From Coriobacteriia bacterium (GTDB lineage Bacteria; Actinomycetota; Coriobacteriia; Coriobacteriales; UBA8131): a DNA stretch of 64,000 nucleotides. The translations under genes were made by a program, and so were the position numbers. Below, one piece after another: positions 8,408-16,702 of this stretch. Under the pieces are notes generated by a model. It searched no databases, was not told where the DNA came from, and saw nothing but the letters and a program-made list of their open reading frames with translations. The stretch lies in contig WRHU01000005.1 of assembly GCA_009783085.1 (NCBI GenBank), forward strand, positions 62,001 through 126,000, written 5' to 3'. Position 1 is the first letter of the stretch, and the number at the start of each line of letters is the position of its first letter.

Positions 8408-10740
8408 CCATTACTATTGCGCTGGTTGGCAATCCAAATAGCGGCAAGACCACCTTGTTTAACGCCCTCACTGGCTCGAACCAGTATGTTGGCAACTGGC
8501 CTGGCGTGACGGTTGAGAAAAAGGAGGGACGCCTTAAGCTTGGCTGCCTTAAGCTCGATAGCTCTCAAAGTGCTACCGCTCAAACCATTCTCAATAAACA
8601 TGACGAAGTAATTATCACCGACCTGCCCGGTATTTATTCGCTTTCGCCCTACACGGAAAAAGAAAAAATCGCGCGCGATTATCTCGCTGGCTGGCTGGCT
8701 GGTGAACGGCTCACCAGCCGCCCCAACACGTCCACTGGAAAGACTGCCAACCGCTCCTCGGACAACCCCGCCAGCCGTCCCGACCTTATCCTCAATATCG
8801 TTGACGGCACTAACCTTGAGCGTAATTTGTATCTCACCACGCAGCTTGTTGAACTCGGCATTCCTATGGTGGTTGCCGTCAACATGATGGATTTCGTAGA
8901 AAAAAGTGGCAAAACTGTCAACGCACAACAACTTGGCATTGATCTTGGCTGCCCCGTCATTGAAATTTCTGCGCTCAAAGGCACGGGCATTTCAGAACTC
9001 ATGCTGACTGCCGTTGTTGCTTCAGAGCAAGCACCCCCCGTACCGCAGCATAGTTTTTCGGGCATTGTTGAGCATACGCTTGCTCACATTGAGGAGGCGG
9101 CGCTTCACAGTATGCCAGAAGAAAAACAACGCTGGTACGCTGTCAAGCTCTTCGAGCGTGATGAGGAAACTATTGAGAGGCTCAAGATTTCTGCAGGCCT
9201 CATCAAGCACATCGAACAAGATATAAAGCGATGCGAAAAACAACTTGACGACGACAGCATGAGCATTATCACACACGAACGCTACGCCTATATCGACTGC
9301 GTTGTTAACGGCTGCTGCACCGTGCGCAAGCCCCACGAATCCACGTTCTCAAATAGAATTGACCGTGTGGTTACCAATCGTTACGCAGCGTTGCCAATTT
9401 TCGCGCTGGTAATGGCACTTTTGTTTTTGCTTGCGGTAACGTTGGTGGGAGCTGCCACCAATGCGGTACTCAACACGGGCATTGCCAATAGTTGGCAGGA
9501 GGCAACAAGAGATTTTCTCGTTTCTATCAACTGCGCAGACTGGTTACAGGGTCTTATCCTTAATGGTATTTTCGCTGGCGTAGGGGCTGTTTTAAGCTAT
9601 GTGCCGCAGTTGCTTGCCTTATTTTTGCTTTTGGCATTTCTTGAGAGCTGCGGATATATGGCGCGTGTAGCCTTTATTCTTGACCGTTTGTTTAGGCGCT
9701 TTGGGCTTTCTGGTAAATCGTTTGTGCCGTTTCTTATAGGGGCTGGCTGTGGCGTAACCGGCATTATGGCGGCAAACTCCATTGAAAACGAGCGCGACCG
9801 CAAAATGACTATTATCACCACAACGTTTGTCCCTTGCAGCGCAAAACTGCCTATCATTGCTCTCATTGCAAGCGCGCTGTTTGGTGGCGCATGGTGGGTT
9901 GCGCCAAGTGCCTATTTTGTGGGAATTGCTGCCATTGTGTGCTCTGGTATTATCCTCAAAAAAACGCGCCTTTTTGCTGGGGAAACCACGCCGTTTGTTA
10001 TGGAGCTTCCACCGTACCAGCTGCCGAGTATTCTTGCGATGCTGCGCAGCATGGGCGAGCGTGGCTGGTCGTTTATAAAAAATGCCGGCACGATTATTTT
10101 GCTTGCCTCGATTGTGGTGTGGTTCACGTCGAACTTTGGCTGGGACAACGCGGGTAGGTTTGGCATGGTTGCAATGGGCGACAGCATGCTCGCTGCCGTT
10201 GGTTCTGCGATTGCATGGATTTTTGCACCCTTGGGCTGGGGAGATTGGCGCTCAGCGGTTGCAGCGGTTGCGGGGCTTTTGGGTAAAGAAAACATTGTGA
10301 GCACTTTTGCGGTGCTTTACAACTTTGGAGAGGCGGCTGACGTGATAGGCGGCATTGACGCTGCGGGCAAGGCGGGTGCAGTGCTTGCAGAAAGCAGCAC
10401 GGGCACAGGCGCTACAGGCACCGTAAGTCCGCTTGCAGCAAGCTACACAGCTTTGAGTGCCTACTCGTTCTTAATATTTAATCTGCTCTGCGCACCATGT
10501 GTGGCCGCCATGAGCACCATTTGGCGCGAGATGAAAAGCGCTGCATGGTTTTGGCTCGCCGTTGGGTATCAGTGTGGCTTTGCCTACGTGGTCGCCTTGT
10601 GTTTCTATCAAATAGGCTCTTTGTTTGCTGGAGGCTCGTATGACCTTTGGACAGGCATAGCAGTTGCGTTGCTCGTATTTTTGTTGCTCCTACTAGTGCG
10701 ACCAAACCCTAAGGTCAAACAAGAAAAGCAAGAGGATTGA
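8404..10740 (+). CDS. feoB: Ferrous iron transporter FeoB
   Basis: A 778-residue GTP-dependent ferrous iron permease. The N-terminal G domain shows G1 GNPNSGKT (residues 9-16), G3 DLPGIYSL and G4 NMMD; the C-terminal half carries two gate regions with many membrane segments (for example VPFLIGAGCGVTGIMA and TFVPCSAKLPII). Two low-complexity insertions depart from the family: a Ser/Thr/Asn-rich loop between G3 and G4 (around residues 100-122) and a Gly/Thr-rich loop before the last membrane segments (AESSTGTGATGT). The operon order feoA-feoB-Cys-rich membrane protein is standard for anaerobes. Confidence 0.95.
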   Translation: MTITIALVGNPNSGKTTLFNALTGSNQYVGNWPGVTVEKKEGRLKLGCLKLDSSQSATAQTILNKHDEVIITDLPGIYSLSPYTEKEKIARDYLAGWLAGERLTSRPNTSTGKTANRSSDNPASRPDLILNIVDGTNLERNLYLTTQLVELGIPMVVAVNMMDFVEKSGKTVNAQQLGIDLGCPVIEISALKGTGISELMLTAVVASEQAPPVPQHSFSGIVEHTLAHIEEAALHSMPEEKQRWYAVKLFERDEETIERLKISAGLIKHIEQDIKRCEKQLDDDSMSIITHERYAYIDCVVNGCCTVRKPHESTFSNRIDRVVTNRYAALPIFALVMALLFLLAVTLVGAATNAVLNTGIANSWQEATRDFLVSINCADWLQGLILNGIFAGVGAVLSYVPQLLALFLLLAFLESCGYMARVAFILDRLFRRFGLSGKSFVPFLIGAGCGVTGIMAANSIENERDRKMTIITTTFVPCSAKLPIIALIASALFGGAWWVAPSAYFVGIAAIVCSGIILKKTRLFAGETTPFVMELPPYQLPSILAMLRSMGERGWSFIKNAGTIILLASIVVWFTSNFGWDNAGRFGMVAMGDSMLAAVGSAIAWIFAPLGWGDWRSAVAAVAGLLGKENIVSTFAVLYNFGEAADVIGGIDAAGKAGAVLAESSTGTGATGTVSPLAASYTALSAYSFLIFNLLCAPCVAAMSTIWREMKSAAWFWLAVGYQCGFAYVVALCFYQIGSLFAGGSYDLWTGIAVALLVFLLLLLVRPNPKVKQEKQED

Positions 10741-10803
10741 GCGAGGAGTACGGGTGTTTTGATACGCCTATTTGAAGCGCTAGACAAACCTAAGGAGAAA
10801 CTC

Positions 10804-11028
10804 GTGGAACCACTCATAAGTTGGATAACCGTAAACGGCGGAACCCTCGTTGTAGGGCTTGTTGTACTTGCGCTTGTTGGGCTGGCTGTTTTTTCTTTAG
10901 TGCGCAACAAACAAAAGGGTAAACGCTCTGGCTGCTCATGTAGTTGCGCATGTGCGGACTCCTGTATGCAAAATGCTGGGGTTGCTACCTGTAGCAACCC
11001 CAGCACAAAAAGCTCTCTTAAGCTCTAA
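10804..11028 (+). CDS. FeoB-associated Cys-rich membrane protein
   Basis: A 74-residue protein with one membrane span (about residues 12-32), a basic stretch (RNKQKGKR) and a cysteine-rich tail (CSCSCACADSC). This is the layout of the small FeoB-associated family (PF12669 type), thought to assist iron transfer at the membrane. The frame extends upstream to a TTG at 10759, but TAAGGAG lies 6 bases before the GTG at 10804. The tail is encoded by a perfect 15-bp inverted repeat (10974-11005) that is also a terminator, so the last residues (NAGVATCSNPST) may be shaped by RNA structure. Confidence 0.75.
   Translation: MEPLISWITVNGGTLVVGLVVLALVGLAVFSLVRNKQKGKRSGCSCSCACADSCMQNAGVATCSNPSTKSSLKL
10974..11005. 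terminator. Shared terminator hairpin inside a coding end
   Basis: Perfect 15-bp inverted repeat (10974-10988 and 10991-11005) with a 2-base centre. On the minus strand it lies 46 bases past the ccmF stop and is followed by TTTT, a good terminator; on the plus strand it is followed by CAAAAAGC, less so. It is embedded in the 3' end of the Cys-rich protein gene. Confidence 0.7.
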
Positions 11029-11050
11029 GGCTCAAATACTCACAAAGAAA

Positions 11051-13549
11051 CTACTTTTCCTCTTTGGTTCCAGCTGGCTTCTTTGCGGCTGCAGCCTTGG
11101 TAGTTGCAGGCTTCTTGGCTGTCGTAGCCTTGGCCGTTGCAGATTTCTTTGTCGCTGCTGCAGGTTTCTTGGCTGTTGTAGCCTTAGACGCAACAGGCGC
11201 CTTGACCGCTGCAGCCTTGCTCGCAATAGGCTTCTTTGCCGTTGCAAGTTTCTTTGCCGCACCAGATTTTTCAGCACTTCCAGGCTTCTTGGTCGCACTG
11301 GGCTTCTTTGCACCCACAAGCTTACTGGGCGCACCAGACGCATCAGAAACAATACCGCCAGGCACCAACGATTCCTTATCTTTATCCCCCGAGCCAGCCG
11401 TGCGCCCTGTGCCAGAACCGCGCCGTCCAATAACTGAGAGCGTTATACCAACCATCATAAGCACAAAACCTATCCACACCCAGCTAATAAGCGGATTAAC
11501 GCGCAGGTCAAACACGAAGGCAAGAGCCTCTCCCCCACGGGAATCTACGCCGCGGTAGACCACAAATAAATCCTCGTTCCAAAAGCTCAAAACTCCTGCA
11601 TTAAACTTTTGCATCTGAGTTTCCATGTTGTACAGTGCCGTAGGATTCATGTGTCCTACCAGCTTGTCATTTTTATAAACATCGAGCTCTGGACCATACA
11701 AAAGGCTCGCACCGTCGTCCATTTCAATCCTGTTTTCGCCGGTGTAGCGCAAGGTATAGTCTTGAATTACTAGATCTTTGGAAGCAGTGTCAGTATCAGA
11801 ATCATAGTTAAAGTGATCGGTTTTTTCTGTTACATACATAGAAGAGCCGATAAGACCCACGAGAATAATAGCCATTGCGGCATGAGCCAAAGGACCTCCG
11901 AGGCGAGAAAGAAGGGCATCTCCTCTCATTTTTATACGGCGTCCCAACAAAAACAGACTGGTAAAGAGCAAAAGCGAAGCAACCAAGAAACCAAAGATTG
12001 CCAGACCGTTATAGTACCAAGAAGGTCCATAGTTAAGAAGCGCACTTGCGGTTTCTCCCCCTGCTGCCAGTGTTGCCTTGTAAGCGGGCAGAAGTTTTGC
12101 CACAAAATAAATCAGCAGCAAAACAAACATCACTATGGCTCCCACAGCCGGAAGCAACGCACGTTGCAAAAAGAGCTTACCTCCCGTTTTTGCCCATGAG
12201 AGCAAGGGAGCCACAGCTATGAGAAGCGCGTAAAGGATGCCAAGCGGCCACGCAATGGTATTGAACATACTTGCAGGAATTGCCTCACCAGCAAAAGGAG
12301 GAATCGTAATGACAAAGCCTAAGACAACGACTGAAAAAAGTTTTGGCAACGCAGAGCACACTGTCAAATAAAGCAGCAAGAACGACACCACAATCAAAAT
12401 GACGTTGTTGAGATAGTACGCAGCGGCACGTGAGGTAAGGCTTTCAAAATTGTCGCCCTCGTCCTCAGAAGGCCCAAAATTATCCCAGCGAATAAGCAGC
12501 CCAATAAAACCAGCCGCCACTGAGGCAAGTATCAAGAAAAGGAATAGCAAGAGCGAAACCGTATCGCCCTCAAAGGCGTGCACCGACTGCACAATGCCCG
12601 AACGAGTAATGAAGGTTCCCACCACTACAAACGCAAAAGCAAGGCAGGCACACATAATCGCCCAACGCTTGAACACGCCACGCTTACGGTAAACGGTAAA
12701 GCTATGAATAAGAGCCAAGCCCACAAGCCACGAAAGAAGGCTTGCGTTTTCTACGGGGTCCCAACCCCAATAGCCGCCCCAACCAAGCACAACATACGCC
12801 CAGACCGAACCAAGGCCAATGCCAATGCCCAAAAGCAACCAAGAAAAGAGCGTATAACGTGTTGCGCGCTCAACCCAAACCTTTGAAGGGTCGTTGATAA
12901 TGAGAGCCGCAATGGCATAGGCAAAAGGTATGGTGAGCCCCGCATAACCAACAAACAGTGTTGGCGGGTGAATGGCCATCGCCCAATGCTCAAGCAAAGG
13001 ATTCATGCCCCACAGCGCAGCAACGCCAGTAAGCTTGCCGTCTGCATCAAAGTGCTCTGGAGCCATGGGTACAAAAGGCATGTTGGTATCAGAAAAAAGA
13101 AGTACGCCCACAAAAGCCGTCAGCACTACCTGAGCAACAAAGAGTGCCATAGTATCAATCTTTTTGGGTGCCTTAAAATTTCTCACAACAACAAGAGCAT
13201 TGAATACCGAGATAAGCCACGCCCAGAACAGGAGCGAGCCCTCTCTGCCGCCCCACAAGCCCGAAAGCTTATAAAGCCATGCATCACTGCCCGTTATGCT
13301 ACTTTGGTTTTTGACCACATAGGTGATAGTAGTATCGCCCGCAAAGAAGCAAAAAACAAGCACAAGGCAACACACGGTAAGCAATGCAGCGGTAGCCAGT
13401 GCGGCTATGTGTCCTATGCGAATGAGCAAAACAGCTTTTGTGCTTTTAGGGTTTTTTGAGGAGAGGTGTCCTGCCAAAAGACAGGCAACAGAAGCAACAA
13501 CCCCTACAAAAGCAAAGAGGAGGCTAAAAAAACCAAGCATAACAATCAT
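11051..13549 (-). CDS. ccmF: Cytochrome c-type biogenesis protein CcmF (heme lyase)
   Basis: An 832-residue polytopic membrane protein that attaches heme to apocytochromes c outside the membrane. It shows WGGREGS (99-105) and the heme-handling WWD motif WGGYWGWDPVENAS (257-270), with around 15 membrane spans. The frame runs on to 13591, but GAAGGA sits 5 bases before the ATG at 13549. The last ~100 residues, after the final span, are a Lys/Ala/Pro/Thr-rich repeat tail resembling histone H1, not part of CcmF elsewhere. It is the third gene of nrfA-nrfH-ccmF, so it likely matures those multiheme proteins; other Ccm genes must lie elsewhere. Confidence 0.9.
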   Translation of the reverse strand: MIVMLGFFSLLFAFVGVVASVACLLAGHLSSKNPKSTKAVLLIRIGHIAALATAALLTVCCLVLVFCFFAGDTTITYVVKNQSSITGSDAWLYKLSGLWGGREGSLLFWAWLISVFNALVVVRNFKAPKKIDTMALFVAQVVLTAFVGVLLFSDTNMPFVPMAPEHFDADGKLTGVAALWGMNPLLEHWAMAIHPPTLFVGYAGLTIPFAYAIAALIINDPSKVWVERATRYTLFSWLLLGIGIGLGSVWAYVVLGWGGYWGWDPVENASLLSWLVGLALIHSFTVYRKRGVFKRWAIMCACLAFAFVVVGTFITRSGIVQSVHAFEGDTVSLLLFLFLILASVAAGFIGLLIRWDNFGPSEDEGDNFESLTSRAAAYYLNNVILIVVSFLLLYLTVCSALPKLFSVVVLGFVITIPPFAGEAIPASMFNTIAWPLGILYALLIAVAPLLSWAKTGGKLFLQRALLPAVGAIVMFVLLLIYFVAKLLPAYKATLAAGGETASALLNYGPSWYYNGLAIFGFLVASLLLFTSLFLLGRRIKMRGDALLSRLGGPLAHAAMAIILVGLIGSSMYVTEKTDHFNYDSDTDTASKDLVIQDYTLRYTGENRIEMDDGASLLYGPELDVYKNDKLVGHMNPTALYNMETQMQKFNAGVLSFWNEDLFVVYRGVDSRGGEALAFVFDLRVNPLISWVWIGFVLMMVGITLSVIGRRGSGTGRTAGSGDKDKESLVPGGIVSDASGAPSKLVGAKKPSATKKPGSAEKSGAAKKLATAKKPIASKAAAVKAPVASKATTAKKPAAATKKSATAKATTAKKPATTKAAAAKKPAGTKEEK

Positions 13550-13811
13550 AATGTTCCTTCCCAACAGTCTAACGTACGAGCCGTGCCGCAAAGCTTCAGA
13601 CGATTCTTCCCAGGGGGGTTCTCAGACCTTCCCCTCTGGGGTTTTCTCAGATCTTTCCACCTAGAGTTTCAGATGCCCTCCAGCAGCAGCCACGCCGTAC
13701 CAGCAACTACACTATAACAAAAGAAGCTCGCCGTGCCGCAAAGAACACGCACGAGCCCCTTGTTTTTTTCATCTTAAGACGCTTCAGGAGAAGCGGTTAG
13801 CCGGCCAAAGA

Positions 13812-14627
13812 CTAGTCAGCAACACGACCGTATCTCTTTGCCAAGCTCTGCTCTTCTGCCCAGGTTATCCAACCATCTGGGAGGTCGTAGTCAGAATGGC
13901 ACTGAGAACACAGAAATACTGATGCACGGTGTCCTTTGTGACAAGAATCACACTGGCCTACCGCATCCTTCACAGCAGCATGGTTTGTGTCTGAAGGAGC
14001 AATTACCAGCCAGTTGTGCGGGTTGCGCTCGCGCTCAGCAGTTTTTTGCATAAGGCCTTTTCGATCCATGTCATGACATGCTGCATTCAGGCAAAACTCC
14101 TCCGCCTCAACACCTCGATCCTTGACCAAATGAGAAAGCGTGCGCTCTTCTAGGGGCGATTCAAAGCTGCCCGTGACCCATTGCAGGCCCTCTTGCATTT
14201 GCACGCCAAGAGACGGCACATGACACGCAAGACAATCGGCACGGTTCTCAACTTTATGAGAAACCACCATCATGGCGTTTGAATCGCTTACCGCGTTGCC
14301 CCATTTGTCGGTGCCCGCTTTTCCAGGTTCCTCGCCATAGGTTGCATAATACGGATCCATAGGATTGTGACAGATAGCGCCACAGAAGCTCGGCTGTTCA
14401 TGCCAAATCAAAGCCCCAACGCCAACCACAATACCAACAAGCGCCAACACACCTAAAATGATGGGCCATTTTCTTTTTTTCTTTTTCTTGAGTGGCGCCA
14501 CTGTTGTTGCTGCTTCTGCTACTTCTGCTGCTTTTACCTCAACAACTTCTACGCCTTCTGCAGTGAGCTCCGCCGCTTCTTCGACGGCGTTCTCCAAGGT
14601 TTTTTCCTTGTTGTGCCCCTTGCTCAT
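13812..14627 (-). CDS. nrfH: NrfH-like membrane-anchored multiheme c-type cytochrome
   Basis: A 271-residue quinol-oxidising subunit that passes electrons to NrfA. A cytoplasmic N-terminus rich in Glu/Ala/Val (1-45) is followed by a Lys run and a single anchor (about 54-74). Heme-binding sites: C82-C86-H87 (spacing CX3CH), C132-C135-H136, C179-C184-H185 (CX4CH), C226-C229-H230 and C240-C243-H244. NrfH usually has four CX2CH sites; here two of five are non-canonical, checked on the DNA. GAGAGG precedes the ATG. It lies downstream of nrfA, the reverse of the common nrfHA order, and upstream of ccmF. Confidence 0.85.
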   Translation of the reverse strand: MSKGHNKEKTLENAVEEAAELTAEGVEVVEVKAAEVAEAATTVAPLKKKKKRKWPIILGVLALVGIVVGVGALIWHEQPSFCGAICHNPMDPYYATYGEEPGKAGTDKWGNAVSDSNAMMVVSHKVENRADCLACHVPSLGVQMQEGLQWVTGSFESPLEERTLSHLVKDRGVEAEEFCLNAACHDMDRKGLMQKTAERERNPHNWLVIAPSDTNHAAVKDAVGQCDSCHKGHRASVFLCSQCHSDYDLPDGWITWAEEQSLAKRYGRVAD

Positions 14628-14718
14628 GATTAACCTCTCTTACCTTTTACTTACTACGATTTACAATTATTTACCATTCGAGTTACTTACCCTGCAAGTT
14701 ATGATTTTGAGAATAACA

Positions 14719-14762
14719 AGGCGGGTGTTTCAACATAAACCTGATAGTCAAAACACCCGCCT
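14719..14762 (-). terminator. Hairpin between nrfA and nrfH (partial terminator or processing site)
   Basis: Twelve-bp perfect arms (14719-14730, 14751-14762) around a 20-base loop, 58 bases past the nrfA stop on the minus strand. It is followed by TTGTTATTCT, a weak U-tract, so read-through into nrfH is possible; it may set the nrfA:nrfH ratio. Confidence 0.55.
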
Positions 14763-14820
14763 GCGTGTGGAGCAGCCGTAGGAATACCGCTCCCTTACAA
14801 ATACTTACGTGCGAGAAATA

Positions 14821-16209
14821 CTAGCCGAGCAACTTAGCAAGTTTAGCAATTCTTTCGTTAGCTTTGTCGAGGCAGTCGTTTGCAAGCGCACGGTTGTGAG
14901 CGCCATAGCTGTTCTCTACAAAGGTGAAGTCCCAATAGAACTGAGCCTCACGGTGCAGTTTCTGAGCAGCAGCGAGGTTATCGCCAGTAAGCGTGCCAGC
15001 AGCAACCTGCTCGCCCATCTTAGCAACGAGTTTCTCGAGCTCTTCGCTGCAAGCCTTTACGGCAGCGCGATTGTCAGAAGTCCATTGCTCTACCTCAGCC
15101 TTAAGATCAGCGTGACAATCTGAACAGGTGTTCTCAATGAGACCAGGAATGTTCAGAGGGCTACGCCAGTAGTGAGATGAATACTCAACGCCATCTGCGT
15201 TTGCTGCTTTGCCCATATGACAATCAGCGCAGACCCACATCTCTCCCGTGTCTTTGTTCTTTTGGGTAGCCATCTTGTTCATGTCGCCACCATAGATGGT
15301 CTCAAACTCAGGATGCTGAATCTTGATCATCTTGGTACCAATCTCAGGATATTCCCAATCAGCAAAGCCTTTGACGCCTTCAGCGTTTGTCCACTCATCA
15401 TAGTATGCAAGAATGGCATCTGGGGTCATCTCAGCCAGACCCTTATACGGGTTGGTGATAGCTTTGTCAGGAGGATTGATGTAGTACTCATTGTGACACT
15501 GACCGCAAACCTGCGCACGTGCAGGAATCTTTGCAGCGTCATCGCCAAGAGCAGCAACAAAGAACTTGTTGCCAGCAATAAACCCTGAAGGGTCATTCTC
15601 ATGGCAGTTGTAGCAGCTGATGGGCTCGTCGAAGTTATCGATAGTAGCCAAGAAGTTCTGAGAATAAATGTCAATACCTTTAACCTCAGTAATCTTGCCA
15701 CCCTCAACGATAGCGTTCTCGTTGTCAGGATCAACCTCAAGAACATCTGCGCCAGCTGCAACAGAGTTTGCTACCGCAGTAAACTGCGGGGTCTTGCAGG
15801 TAATGCAGGTTGCAAAAGAAGCAGGACCCGTACGTGGCGTGTCTTTCAAATCAGACAGCGTGTATACGTGACCCTCTGCTTCATTGTAACCTTTGGAGAA
15901 GCCATAGCCTGCATAAAGGTTGACCAACGCAGGATAAATCTCAAGGTAATTGTGTACCTTGACGTTGTTCTTGTTATCCTCGTATGATGCTACCTCGTCT
16001 GGATATGCCTCTCTCCACTTCGCTGCACTCACAACGCCAAACTTGTCGGCCTCAGGAGTAACAACATCTTTGTGCTTGTCCGTGTTTACAACGGGAGCCT
16101 CTGTTTCAGCCCCATCGTCGCCCTTGAACAAATCGCATCCGACCATCGTCGTAACAAGCGCGACGATGCACAGACAGACCAGCCAAAGAGCAAGTTTCTT
16201 GCTTTTCAT
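14821..16209 (-). CDS. nrfA: Ammonia-forming cytochrome c nitrite reductase (pentaheme)
   Basis: A 462-residue exported enzyme that reduces nitrite to ammonium with six electrons. The catalytic heme site is CITCK (135-139), with Lys in place of His as in NrfA, followed by CYNCH (199-203), CGQCH (235-239), CADCH (327-331) and CSDCH (362-366). QHPE (298-301) and HYWRSP (346-351) of the family are present. The signal sequence ends in MVGC (Cys25), suggesting a lipoprotein. The ATG at 16209 follows AAGGAAG; the frame's TTG two codons earlier is not used. First gene of nrfA-nrfH-ccmF. Confidence 0.95.
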   Translation of the reverse strand: MKSKKLALWLVCLCIVALVTTMVGCDLFKGDDGAETEAPVVNTDKHKDVVTPEADKFGVVSAAKWREAYPDEVASYEDNKNNVKVHNYLEIYPALVNLYAGYGFSKGYNEAEGHVYTLSDLKDTPRTGPASFATCITCKTPQFTAVANSVAAGADVLEVDPDNENAIVEGGKITEVKGIDIYSQNFLATIDNFDEPISCYNCHENDPSGFIAGNKFFVAALGDDAAKIPARAQVCGQCHNEYYINPPDKAITNPYKGLAEMTPDAILAYYDEWTNAEGVKGFADWEYPEIGTKMIKIQHPEFETIYGGDMNKMATQKNKDTGEMWVCADCHMGKAANADGVEYSSHYWRSPLNIPGLIENTCSDCHADLKAEVEQWTSDNRAAVKACSEELEKLVAKMGEQVAAGTLTGDNLAAAQKLHREAQFYWDFTFVENSYGAHNRALANDCLDKANERIAKLAKLLG

Positions 16210-16702
16210 AGGCAACTTCCTTTCACTCGTCCCCTACATTCCTACGTACCCAACATAACTTGCAAACGTACTAACAGTGCCAACGTTCCACCAATGCTAA
16301 ATCACCGCTAAAAAGCCATGCTAATAGTTAAAAAAGATTTTACCAAGTCCATACACAACTGCGCCCGTGAAGCGGTATATTGAGGCTCATTTTTAGGATT
16401 TTATATACCTCCACTAAGGGGTTTTTTTTCATTTTATTAGGGTTTTTCCCACCAATATAAGGGTTTCTTTGAAGTCCGAAAAAGTTACTTATTTAACAGC
16501 ATTTATAGCATTTTGAGAGGTATTTTTGCTTCCGCTTTGGGGAAGGACAACAAGATGCAGCGAACTGCAACGAAGTGCTTATCGGGAAAATTCCCTTACG
16601 CCTTCTCAGTTCGGTTGCCCAAGCTCATGACCGAGCTCACAACCCAACCCATAGTCTAGCCCACAGGCTAACTCATACCTAACTCATAAACTTACTCATA
16701 GC
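16210..16702. other. Intergenic region upstream of nrfA with 22-bp-spaced direct repeats
   Basis: No gene in either strand. Four copies of a T(T/A)AGG(G/A)TTT word start at 16393, 16415, 16437 and 16458, that is 21-22 bases apart, 184-260 bases upstream of the nrfA start. Further right (about 16620-16712) are decayed repeats of CTCATA-type words (TAACTCATAAACTTACTCATA) that run into the end of the aldo/keto reductase gene. Confidence 0.5.
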
